A DNA stretch of 64,000 bases from Ramlibacter sp. WS9 (GTDB taxonomy: Bacteria; Pseudomonadota; Gammaproteobacteria; Burkholderiales; Burkholderiaceae_C): NCBI RefSeq assembly GCF_003797765.1, contig NZ_RKMB01000001.1, positions 124,001 to 188,000 on the forward strand, in the 5' to 3' direction. Below are positions 1-7,136 of this stretch, one piece after another. Numbering within the stretch: position 1 is the first letter of the stretch; each line of letters opens with the position of its first letter. The notes under the pieces were generated by a model. The model saw nothing but the letters and a program-made list of their open reading frames with translations. It was not told the DNA's origin and searched no databases. A program made the translations under genes and the position numbers.

Positions 1-575
1 AATGCCTTCGCCATGAAGCCCAGGTCCGAAGCCGTCATCAGGTCGTACCGGAAGCTCGATGAGACATGCATCATCTGGTCGGGCGCGCATCCGAGCTTGT
101 CGAACATGTACTCGAAGGTCTGAATGCGAGGCTTGTACGCACGCGCCTCTTCGGCGGTGTAGACGGCGTGGAACTTTGCCTTGAGATGCGCGACGCTTGC
201 GGGAATCAGGTCGACCATCGAATTCGAGAGGATCACCAGCGGGATGTGCGGCGCGATCGCTTCAAGCACCTCGACAACGTTTGGATGCGGCTGCCACGTT
301 GGGATGGCGTCGTAGAGCGCGACGGCGTCCGACCGCTTGCACTCGACGCCGTGCGCCTTGCATGCGCGCTGGATGGAGTTCTCGACAACATCGAAGAATG
401 GCTTCCATTCGCCCAGGACTTCGTCGAGGCGATAGGCGCGAAAGCTGTCCAGAAAGGCAGCCATGCGCGCTGCAGGGACGCGGTCCTCGAACAGGCGCTT
501 GGCAGTCGGCCCCATCTCGAAGTTGATGAGCGTGCCGTAACAGTCGAAGCTGATGAATTTGGGTTTGAACGTCAT
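1..575 (-). CDS. Haloacid dehalogenase, type II (HAD), partial at left edge
   Basis: The gene runs off the left edge; the start at 575 and 191 codons are present. The N-terminus has FDCYGTLINFE with Asp11 as the HAD nucleophile, then ILSNS (Ser117, motif II) and AYKPR (Lys148, motif III). This motif set and spacing fit class II L-2-haloacid dehalogenases, cytosolic enzymes that hydrolyse the carbon-halogen bond of short 2-haloacids. The motif IV acidic residues lie outside the window, so the fold is secure and the exact substrate is not. An ATG at 582 is in another frame and was not used. It is divergent from the AraC gene, with about 200 bp between the two starts. Confidence 0.8.
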   Translation of the reverse strand, partial: MTFKPKFISFDCYGTLINFEMGPTAKRLFEDRVPAARMAAFLDSFRAYRLDEVLGEWKPFFDVVENSIQRACKAHGVECKRSDAVALYDAIPTWQPHPNVVEVLEAIAPHIPLVILSNSMVDLIPASVAHLKAKFHAVYTAEEARAYKPRIQTFEYMFDKLGCAPDQMMHVSSSFRYDLMTASDLGFMAKA

Positions 576-715
576 GGGGCATCCACGTGTTGGGGTGGAT
601 ATGAGTCTATGAATCCCCCGCCTCACGGAAATGCCGCATTCACCTGCGGCGCAAGTGGAATCCGTTTCAATCCCGGCGCTTGCCGGAACTTTGCGTGGCC
701 CTGGGTTTGTGGCGA

Positions 716-744
716 TTGATTTAGTTATTTAATACAACTATATT
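716..744 (+). promoter_or_regulatory. Sigma-70-like promoter of the AraC gene
   Basis: TTGATT at 716-721 and TATATT at 739-744 are separated by exactly 17 bp, in an AT-rich pocket (about 715-750) within very GC-rich DNA. Transcription would begin near 751, about 26 nt before the AraC start. This is sequence match only. Confidence 0.55.
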
Positions 745-776
745 GGCATCCATCCGGACACCTGTTTCGACCCGCC

Positions 777-1637
777 ATGGCCCACGCCCCCCTGCCAGGA
801 CCCGACGGCCTGTTCACCGTCACGGTGCCACCGCGCTTCGGTGTCGACAGCAGTGCCGTGGGCTGGCGCGGCGCGTTTTTCACGGATCTCCAAGCCGCGC
901 CGCACGGCACGGTCGATCACGGCCATGCGCGGTTCAGCGTGCAACAGTCCGCCGTGCCGATTCAAATTCGCGAGCTGCGCGCCGGCGCCGCATGGACCAC
1001 CGCGACGCCGGGCGTGGGCGTCTGGCGCCCGGGTGACGAACAGCGCTTCGAGTGGCGGGGCGGTGGAAACCGGCAGTTTCTCTTTATCGACCCGGCCATG
1101 GTCGAACAGGTTCTGGACTGCCCGGCAGCCCCGCGAACCTCGCGCCGCGGGCCCGCGGAGGTGATTGCCTCTCCTCTTGCGGCGACGCTGTTGCAGGCGC
1201 TGGTGCACGACCTGCAAGATGGCAGCCCCGGGGGAACACTCGTGGGCGACAGCCTGATCGTCGCGCTGGTGGTCCATCTGTGGGGGCCCGGTTCGGACCG
1301 GCGTCCAGGGAGTGGCCTGCCGGCTGCCGCATGCAAGCGCGTGCTCGGCTACATCGAAGAGCGGCTGGAGACGCCGGTGAGCCTCGCGGAGCTCGCGGAA
1401 CTCGCCCGCATGAGCGTGCGGCACTTCTGCCGGGCCTTTCGCGCGAGCATGGGCTGTTCGCCCCACCAGTACCTTCTGCGGCAGCGAGTCGAGCGCGCCA
1501 AGTCGTTGATCGCCACGCGTGAAATGGCGCTGTGCGATGTCGCGCAGGCGTCGGGGTTCGCCGACCAGAGCCAGTTGACGCGCACGTTCCGCAAGCAGAT
1601 GGGCATCACGCCCGCCGGCTACCGCGCCGGCTGTTAG
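777..1637 (+). CDS. AraC-family transcriptional regulator
   Basis: A 286-residue protein with a variable N-terminal effector domain (about 1-175) and a C-terminal AraC/XylS double helix-turn-helix (about 186-286). The first HTH lies in the stretch SLAELAELARMSVRHFCRAF. The second includes CDVAQASGFADQSQLTRTFR and the family's closing pattern KQMGITPAGYR. Such proteins usually activate a neighbouring catabolic gene when they bind a small molecule. The tannase/feruloyl-esterase gene follows 149 bp downstream on the same strand, so it is the obvious candidate target; that link is inference. The start at 777 places a good promoter 30-60 bp upstream. The effector cannot be read from the sequence. 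Confidence 0.88.
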   Translation: MAHAPLPGPDGLFTVTVPPRFGVDSSAVGWRGAFFTDLQAAPHGTVDHGHARFSVQQSAVPIQIRELRAGAAWTTATPGVGVWRPGDEQRFEWRGGGNRQFLFIDPAMVEQVLDCPAAPRTSRRGPAEVIASPLAATLLQALVHDLQDGSPGGTLVGDSLIVALVVHLWGPGSDRRPGSGLPAAACKRVLGYIEERLETPVSLAELAELARMSVRHFCRAFRASMGCSPHQYLLRQRVERAKSLIATREMALCDVAQASGFADQSQLTRTFRKQMGITPAGYRAGC

Positions 1638-1700
1638 CTGCCCGCCTGCCCGCCCATCCGGCCATGGCCGGATTCGGCCACCCTGGCCTGAAGCGCCAAG

Positions 1701-1731
1701 ACCCCAAACACGTCGACGCCTAGATTGGGGT
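1701..1731. promoter_or_regulatory. Inverted repeat between araC and the esterase gene
   Basis: ACCCCAA at 1701-1707 and TTGGGGT at 1725-1731 form perfect 7-bp arms around 17 bp. There is no T-run, so it is a poor intrinsic terminator. It lies in the 149-bp gap that must hold the esterase promoter and could be an operator. Function unknown. Confidence 0.3.
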
Positions 1732-1786
1732 CCGGCCGGGCATCCCGCCCGGACCGCATCGAATCGAATCGCCGGAGACAAAATCC

Positions 1787-3460
1787 ATGAAGTCCAGAAT
1801 CAGTTTTCGAACGGCCGCTGCAATGGCGCTCGCCATCACGGTCGCCGGGTGCGGCGGCGGAAGCGGCGTCGCAGCGTTGACCTGCGACACCATAACCAGC
1901 GCCTCACTCAACATCGCCGGGCTGAAGGTCGCATCGGCCGTGAGCGTGGCCGCGAAGTCCGACGGCGCGATGGCCGCACAGAACTATCCCGCGCACTGCC
2001 GCGTGCAAGGCAGCATCAACGAACGCACGGGCGCTGACGGAAAGCCCTACGCCATCGGCTACGAAGTCCGCTTGCCAGAGTCGTGGAACGGCAAGTTCTT
2101 CTTCCAGGGTGGCGGCGGCACCAACGGTTTTCTGGTGCCAGCCGTGGGCGACCTGCTCAACTCCACCGAGTCCAACGCGCTCAGCCAGGGCTATGCGGTC
2201 GCCAGCACCGACGGCGGGCACAACGGCGGGCAGGCGGACGTGAGCTTCGGCCTCGACCCGCAAGCACGGTCAGACTACGGCTACAACGCGGTCGGCACCT
2301 TGACACCCGCCGCCAAGCAGATAATTTCGCGGCGATACGGCCGCGCGCCGGATCGCTCGTACCTCATGGGCTGCTCCAATGGCGGACGCGATGCGATGGT
2401 CGCCGCGACGCGTTTCGCCGACCAGTTCGACGGCATGGTGGCAGCCAACCCGGGCTTCAACCTGCCCAAGGCGGCCATCGCCCAGCAATGGGACACGCAG
2501 CAGTTCATGGCCGCGGGCGCAGGCCAGTTGCCGAAGGACGCCTTTCCGCCGTCGGTGATGAACGCGGTGTCGAATCGCATCCTCGCGAAGTGCGATGCGC
2601 TCGACGGCGCGGTCGATGGCATGGTCAACAACCGCAGTGCCTGCCAGGCCGCGTTCAACCTCGACACCGACGTGCCCACCTGCACCGGCGCGCCCGATGG
2701 TACCTGCGTGACCGCGGCCCAGAAAGCGGCGCTGAAGAATGTCTTCGGCGGGGCGAAGAACGGCGCCGGCCAGGCCCTGTATGCCTCGTTCCCGTGGGAC
2801 GCCGGCGTCTCCGGCGCCAACTGGCGCTTCTGGAAGCTGGACGCGGGCTTCGCGCCGCTGCCGTTCAACACCTTGATCGGCGCGGGCGCGATGGGCTACA
2901 TCTTCAGCTCGCCGCCCGATGCGCCCAACCTGGCCGATGCGGGCCTGGGCTACCAGCTTGGCTTCAACATGGACACCGACGCGCCGAAGATCTTCGCGAA
3001 GAACGCCGTGTTCAAGGAATCGGCGATGGACTTCATGACGCCGGTGAATGTCACCCAGTTGTCGGCATTGAAGAACCGCGGCGGCAAGCTGATCGTCTAT
3101 CACGGCACCGCGGACCCGGTCTTCTCGCCCAACGACACCATCGCCTGGTACGACGCCGTCAATGCCGGCGACAGCACGGCGCCGGCCTACGCGCGCATGT
3201 TCCTCGTGCCGGGCATGAACCATTGCAGCGGTGGCCCGGCAACGGACCGGTTCAACATGCTGACGGCCCTGGAGAACTGGGTCGAACACGGAACCGCGCC
3301 GGAGTCCGTCGTGGCGAAGGTCAATCCCGCCGACCCGGACGTTGTGGCCAAGGGATGGCCGGCCGCTCGCACCCGTCCGCTGTGCGCCTACCCCAAGCAG
3401 GCCATGCTGAAGGCCGGGGCTACCGATCTTGAAAGTGCGAGCTCCTTCGTCTGCCAGTGA
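1787..3460 (+). CDS. Tannase/feruloyl esterase family lipoprotein
   Basis: A 557-residue secreted alpha/beta-hydrolase of the tannase/feruloyl-esterase family, which cleaves ester bonds of phenolic acids such as gallate or ferulate. The N-terminus is a signal peptide ending in the lipobox-like TVAGC, so membrane anchoring is likely. The catalytic triad is visible: Ser in MGCSNGGRD (the family's C-x-S-x-G-G form), Asp in HGTADPVF and His in PGMNHCSGG. Several Cys pairs (for example TCTGAPDGTC) suggest disulfides in an exported enzyme. Length matches the family (500-600). It follows an AraC regulator on the same strand. The true substrate (gallate, ferulate or a terephthalate ester) cannot be decided. 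Confidence 0.85.
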   Translation: MKSRISFRTAAAMALAITVAGCGGGSGVAALTCDTITSASLNIAGLKVASAVSVAAKSDGAMAAQNYPAHCRVQGSINERTGADGKPYAIGYEVRLPESWNGKFFFQGGGGTNGFLVPAVGDLLNSTESNALSQGYAVASTDGGHNGGQADVSFGLDPQARSDYGYNAVGTLTPAAKQIISRRYGRAPDRSYLMGCSNGGRDAMVAATRFADQFDGMVAANPGFNLPKAAIAQQWDTQQFMAAGAGQLPKDAFPPSVMNAVSNRILAKCDALDGAVDGMVNNRSACQAAFNLDTDVPTCTGAPDGTCVTAAQKAALKNVFGGAKNGAGQALYASFPWDAGVSGANWRFWKLDAGFAPLPFNTLIGAGAMGYIFSSPPDAPNLADAGLGYQLGFNMDTDAPKIFAKNAVFKESAMDFMTPVNVTQLSALKNRGGKLIVYHGTADPVFSPNDTIAWYDAVNAGDSTAPAYARMFLVPGMNHCSGGPATDRFNMLTALENWVEHGTAPESVVAKVNPADPDVVAKGWPAARTRPLCAYPKQAMLKAGATDLESASSFVCQ

Positions 3461-3468
3461 AAAACCTG

Positions 3469-3489
3469 GAAATCAGCCACCTTGCCCCA
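3469..3489. repeat. Left 21-bp direct repeat flanking the toxin-antitoxin cassette
   Basis: This 21-bp stretch matches 4288-4308 at 20 of 21 positions (the tenth base is C here, G there). It starts 8 bp after the esterase stop. On the minus strand it spells WGKVADF, the same C-terminal residues that end the FAD oxidoreductase at 4285. The two copies are 819 bp apart and bracket exactly the two-gene cassette. Confidence 0.75.
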
Positions 3490-3499
3490 GCGGCGAGGC

Positions 3500-3538
3500 T
3501 TGACAGAGGGTATTGCATTGGATATCTTCAAGATATCC
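3500..3538 (+). promoter_or_regulatory. Promoter with embedded palindromic operator of the toxin-antitoxin pair
   Basis: TTGACA (3500-3505), a 17-bp spacer and TATCTT (3523-3528) make a strong promoter. The -10 element lies inside a perfect palindrome at 3520-3538, GGATATCTT-C-AAGATATCC. This is the expected design for an autoregulated type II toxin-antitoxin promoter, where the antitoxin or the complex blocks RNA polymerase. The antitoxin start is 20 bp after the palindrome. Confidence 0.7.
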
Positions 3539-3558
3539 AGTTTCAGGGAGCCCCTCTC

Positions 3559-3846
3559 ATGGCAACTCGCAGCACAGCTGACCAGATCGCATTCCGCTAC
3601 CGCCCGGCCGACAGCACGACCGGTGTCACCCGCGACACCGCCAAGCGTCTGGCCGAACGCCTGGGCGTCGATGAAACCCAGGCGATCCATCTGGCCCTGC
3701 ACGACATGGCGGTCAAGCTGCTGCCACAGTACGAGGCCGACGAGGGCCCGCTGACAGCGGCTCAGATGCGACAGATCAAGAAGCGCGTCCCGCAAGGCAA
3801 GAAGAAGTCCGTACGCTCCAGCCTCTTCGAGGTAGAGCCCGCATGA
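3559..3846 (+). CDS. Putative antitoxin of a type II toxin-antitoxin pair
   Basis: A 95-residue protein beginning MATRSTADQIAFRYRPAD. The start at 3559 was preferred to an in-frame ATG at 3457 because the latter would overlap the esterase gene and place the promoter and operator inside the coding region. Residues about 18-45 (TRDTAKRLAERLGVDETQ) look like a short DNA-binding helical region, and the C-terminal half is Lys-rich (KKRVPQGKKKSVR), as expected for a basic, toxin-binding tail. I do not recognise a named antitoxin family. The call rests on the partner: the stop overlaps the start of a PemK-like toxin by 4 bp. Autoregulation through the palindrome at 3520-3538 is inferred. Confidence 0.6.
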   Translation: MATRSTADQIAFRYRPADSTTGVTRDTAKRLAERLGVDETQAIHLALHDMAVKLLPQYEADEGPLTAAQMRQIKKRVPQGKKKSVRSSLFEVEPA

Positions 3847-4253
3847 CATCGCAGTGGTGGGCCGAGCCCACCGCCGGCGAGATTGTCTGGTGCCATTTTC
3901 CCGACGACATCCATCCTCGCCCAAAGCCCCGGCCTGCATTGATCCTGGCCGTTTTCGATGACGATGCACCGGAGTTCACGGTGCGCGTTGCCTACGGCAC
4001 CAGCCAGCGAACCACCACTTTGCACCGCGGCGAGTTCTCCATCCTGCGGGACCGCAACCCGGCGGCCTACGAGGCCGCCGGCCTGAGTTACGACACCAAG
4101 TTCGACCTGAAGCAAGCCCTTGACCTGCCGTACACGACGGAGTGGTTCTCGGTGCCGCCGGCGGCACCCCATGGCCAGATCCCGAAGCTCGGCACCTTGC
4201 ACCCGTCGCTGGTACGAGCCGTCCAGGCGGCATTCCGGGCGGCCGCAGCATGA
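3843..4253 (+). CDS. PemK/MazF-like toxin
   Basis: A 136-residue protein. The N-terminus, AGEIVWCHFPDD followed by RPALILAVFDDD, matches the PemK/MazF fold: the G-E-I-V-W opening strand and the R-P-A-L-I-L strand seen in these endoribonucleases. The middle has VAYGTSQRTTTLHRGEFSI, typical of a PemK-like subgroup somewhat longer than classical MazF (about 110 residues). Members cleave mRNA and stop growth until neutralised. Translation is coupled to the antitoxin through ATGA at 3843. It converges on the FAD oxidoreductase gene with only 31 bp between. Toxicity is inferred from family and context. Confidence 0.6.
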   Translation: MTSQWWAEPTAGEIVWCHFPDDIHPRPKPRPALILAVFDDDAPEFTVRVAYGTSQRTTTLHRGEFSILRDRNPAAYEAAGLSYDTKFDLKQALDLPYTTEWFSVPPAAPHGQIPKLGTLHPSLVRAVQAAFRAAAA

Positions 4254-4284
4254 GCGCATTGAGTCCGCGTTCGCGGCATGATCG

Positions 4285-5667
4285 CTAGAAATCAGCGACC
4301 TTGCCCCACGCCGACGCATTGAACCGGGCAGGGTTGAAAGGCTCCGGATCGAAGATCGGCTTCGCACCCGACACCAAGTCGGCAATCAGGTGCCCCGCCC
4401 CAGGGCCGATGCCGAACCCATGCCCGGAGAAGCCCGCCGCCAGGATGAACCCAGGCACCTGCGGAATCTCTCCGATACCCGGCACGCCGTCGGGCGTGCT
4501 GTCGATGTAGCCGGCCCAGGTGTTGGCGATGCGGGCCTCGCGCAGCGGAGGCAACAAGTCGACGGCACGGCGGTGGATTTCGCGCACGCCTGCGGGATCG
4601 GGCTTCGGGTCGAGGATGCGCGCCCGCTCCATGGGCGTGGGCGCGTCCAGCTTCCATCGCGCGCGGGTTTCGTGGCCCCAGCGGATGCCTTCCAGGCCGC
4701 CGGGGAAGACGTTGCGCCAGCGCTTGGCGAACATCGGGATGAACTGCGGCGCGAAGCGCAGCAGCTGCGGCGTGGGGTCGGCGCGCCCACGGCCGCTGAT
4801 GGCCAGGACGTAGTGGCCGTCTGGGCGCCGGGTGATGGCGACGCGTGGGCTGGTCAGCGCGGCCGGCAGTTGCTGTTCCACCGGCGACAAGCGCACGATG
4901 GATTGGCGAATCGTGGCCAGCGGAAACCGAATGCCGAGCTGGTTGCAGAACGACGACGCCCACGCACCGCCCGCCATCACCGCGGTCTTGGTCTTGATGA
5001 CGCCGGCTTCTGTGATGACGCCGCTGACCCGCCCACCTTCCATCTCGATGCCGCGCGCGGCGCAATTCTGGTGGACGGTCCCGCCGAGTTTCATGATTGC
5101 GGCTGCCACAGCCGGCGCCGCCTTGGCCGGATCGGCCGTGCCGTCGCTGGGTGAGAAGACGCCGCCCTTCCACGTGCGGCCGGTCGCGAGGCCTCGCTCC
5201 GAGGCTTCACGGCCGCTGAGCATGTGCGTCGTCACGCCAGCCGTCGTCGCGAATTCGCGCCACTTGGCCCAGCCGTCGATCTGGGCTTCGTCATCGCTCA
5301 GGTACAGCAAGCCGCAGCGCGTGAAGCCCGTGTCTTCGCCGGTGTCGGCGGCAAACTGGTCCCAGAGCTCGAGGCTCCTGGTGGCCATGGGCAGTTCGCG
5401 CGCGTCGCGGTTCTGCTGGCGGCACCAGCCCCAGTTGCGGCTCGATTGCTCGGCGCCGATGCGGCCCTTTTCGACGACGGCGACCGACATGCCGCGCTGG
5501 GCCAGGTAATAGGCGGTGAAGACTCCGATGATGCCGCCGCCGATCACGACGACGTCGGCACTGGCCGGCAGGTCCGGTGAAGTCTCGAGGAGGCGCAAGG
5601 GCTGGGACATGGACGGATTGCTATCGTTGTTCATTGTCCGCGCTCTTTGAACCAAGGTCCCGGTCAT
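4285..5667 (-). CDS. FAD-dependent oxidoreductase (D-amino acid/amine oxidase type)
   Basis: A 460-residue DAO-family flavoenzyme. The start at 5667 overlaps the aldehyde dehydrogenase stop (ATGA) and has an AGGAGGA site 6 bp upstream; an internal ATG at 5634 is weaker. The Rossmann motif VVVIGGGIIGVFTAYYLAQR lies near residues 39-58, followed by the FAD-binding E-K-G-R-I-G segment and SSRNWGW. The C-terminal GFSGHGFGIGPGAGHLIADL is the second FAD contact. Such enzymes oxidise amino acids or gamma-glutamyl amines to imines. It is last in an operon with an aminotransferase and an aldehyde dehydrogenase, suggesting amine or polyamine breakdown. Its last residues, WGKVADF, are encoded in the 21-bp repeat also found at 3469. 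Confidence 0.85.
   Translation of the reverse strand: MTGTLVQRARTMNNDSNPSMSQPLRLLETSPDLPASADVVVIGGGIIGVFTAYYLAQRGMSVAVVEKGRIGAEQSSRNWGWCRQQNRDARELPMATRSLELWDQFAADTGEDTGFTRCGLLYLSDDEAQIDGWAKWREFATTAGVTTHMLSGREASERGLATGRTWKGGVFSPSDGTADPAKAAPAVAAAIMKLGGTVHQNCAARGIEMEGGRVSGVITEAGVIKTKTAVMAGGAWASSFCNQLGIRFPLATIRQSIVRLSPVEQQLPAALTSPRVAITRRPDGHYVLAISGRGRADPTPQLLRFAPQFIPMFAKRWRNVFPGGLEGIRWGHETRARWKLDAPTPMERARILDPKPDPAGVREIHRRAVDLLPPLREARIANTWAGYIDSTPDGVPGIGEIPQVPGFILAAGFSGHGFGIGPGAGHLIADLVSGAKPIFDPEPFNPARFNASAWGKVADF
4288..4308. repeat. Right 21-bp direct repeat, 3' end of the oxidoreductase gene
   Basis: Partner of 3469-3489 with one mismatch. This copy codes for the terminal WGKVADF of the FAD oxidoreductase (minus strand), ending at the base before the stop codon. 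A repeat at the 3' end of a gene with a second copy on the far side of a small cassette is the arrangement made by site-specific integration or by duplication at insertion. Confidence 0.7.
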
Positions 5668-7136
5668 GCTGTCTCCTCCTGCCCGTACCCCAAGATCGCT
5701 TTCGTCTCCAGGTATTCCTGGAAACCTTCCAGCCCGTATTCGCGTCCGTTGCCCGAACGCTTGTAGCCGCCAAAGGGCGCATGCCCATCCCAGGCCGGGT
5801 TGTTGATGTGCACCTGCCCGGAACGGATCCGCGCCGCGACCGCGCGCGCCGCCGCCAGGTCCTGGCCCTGGACGTGTGCGCCCAGGCCGTAGATGGTGTC
5901 GTTGGCGATCTGCACTGCTGCGTCCACGCTGTCGTACGCGATGATCGAAAGCACCGGCCCGAAGATTTCTTCCTGCGCGATGCGCATCTGAGAATCCACG
6001 CCCGAGAAGATGGTGGGCCGCACGTAGAAGCCGCGCTCCAGGCCCTGCGGCCGGCCGGGGCCACCGTGGATGAGCCGCGCGCCTTCGGCGATGCCGGCTT
6101 CGATCATTTCCTGCACGCGGTTGAACTGCGCGCGATTCGCCACGGGGCCGTGCGTCGTCTGCGGTGAACGCGGGTCGCCGACGACGAATTTGGATGCTGC
6201 TTCGCACGCGAGCCGCTCGACCTCTTGCAGGCGTTCGCGCGGGACGATCATGCGGGTTGGCGCGCTGCACGACTGGCCGACGTTGCGCATGCCCGCCGCC
6301 ACACCGGTCGCAACGGCGCGTGCGAAGTCCGCATCCGGCAGGATGACGTTGGGCGACTTGCCGCCGAGTTCCTGCGCCACGCGCTTGACCGTGGGCGCCG
6401 CGGCTTGTGCCACCAGGACGCCGGCCCGGGTCGAACCGGTGATCGAGATCATGTCCACGTCGGCGTGCGCGGCCATCGCAGCGCCCACCTCCGGCCCGTT
6501 GCCGTTGACGAGGTTGAACACACCCGCGGGAACGCCGGCATCGCGCATGACCTGCGCGAAGAGCAGGGCGGAGAGGGGCGACAGTTCGCTGGGCTTCAGG
6601 ACGACGGTGCATCCCGCCGCCAGCGCGGGGCCGACCTTGGCGGTGATCTGGTAGAGCGGCCAGTTCCAGGGCGTGATCAGCGCGCACACGCCGATGGCTT
6701 CGCGCACGATGGCAGTGTCGCCGCGATGGGTGAGGAAGGCATAGCTGCCCACGATGTCGCGGGCGACGCGGATGTGCTCCGCCGCGACCGGCACTTGAGT
6801 GCTACGCGCAAAGCCGATGGCAGCGCCCATTTCGAGCGAGATCGTCTCCGCAAACAATTCAGCCCGCTCGAGGATCAGGCTGTGCACGCGACCCAGAAGC
6901 TCCGCCCGGCTTTTTGGAGAACTGACGGACCAGGTCGCGAAGGCGCGCCTGGCGGCATCCACCGCGGCTGCGACGTCTTGCGCGTTGCCCAGCGCGATCT
7001 GCGCGACAGGCTCTTCGGTCGAAGGGTCGATGACGCTGGCGCGGTCTTGCCCGGCGGGCAAGACCCACTCACCATCGACGAAGATGCGGTCCAGGTGCCC
7101 CGAGCTTTTGAAGTGCTGGACGACAGAGTCTTTCAT
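5664..7136 (-). CDS. NAD(P)-dependent aldehyde dehydrogenase
   Basis: A 490-residue enzyme of the ALDH superfamily, oxidising an aldehyde to an acid in the cytosol. Diagnostic stretches are TPWNWPLYQI, ITGSTRAGVLVAQ, QELGGKSPNVILPDADF (general base Glu) and RNVGQSCSAPTRM (catalytic Cys), all in the usual order and spacing. The start overlaps the aminotransferase stop by 4 bp, and its own stop overlaps the FAD oxidoreductase start by 4 bp, so the three are translationally coupled. The aldehyde is probably the product of the transaminase or the oxidase (for example from an omega-amino acid or diamine), but the exact substrate is not readable. Confidence 0.88.
   Translation of the reverse strand: MKDSVVQHFKSSGHLDRIFVDGEWVLPAGQDRASVIDPSTEEPVAQIALGNAQDVAAAVDAARRAFATWSVSSPKSRAELLGRVHSLILERAELFAETISLEMGAAIGFARSTQVPVAAEHIRVARDIVGSYAFLTHRGDTAIVREAIGVCALITPWNWPLYQITAKVGPALAAGCTVVLKPSELSPLSALLFAQVMRDAGVPAGVFNLVNGNGPEVGAAMAAHADVDMISITGSTRAGVLVAQAAAPTVKRVAQELGGKSPNVILPDADFARAVATGVAAGMRNVGQSCSAPTRMIVPRERLQEVERLACEAASKFVVGDPRSPQTTHGPVANRAQFNRVQEMIEAGIAEGARLIHGGPGRPQGLERGFYVRPTIFSGVDSQMRIAQEEIFGPVLSIIAYDSVDAAVQIANDTIYGLGAHVQGQDLAAARAVAARIRSGQVHINNPAWDGHAPFGGYKRSGNGREYGLEGFQEYLETKAILGYGQEETA

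Noticed and set aside
738..1781. 347-codon minus-strand frame opposite the AraC gene
   Set aside because: Antisense shadow; the plus-strand AraC double HTH is clear.
4254..4284. Terminator between the toxin and the FAD oxidoreductase gene
   Set aside because: Only a weak CCGCG-TT-CGCGG stem with no T-run.
5668..6687. In-frame upstream extension of the FAD oxidoreductase to an 800-residue product
   Set aside because: The extra part is Arg/Ala/Gly-rich frame-shadow of the aldehyde dehydrogenase; the ATG at 5667 has a strong ribosome site and an ATGA overlap.
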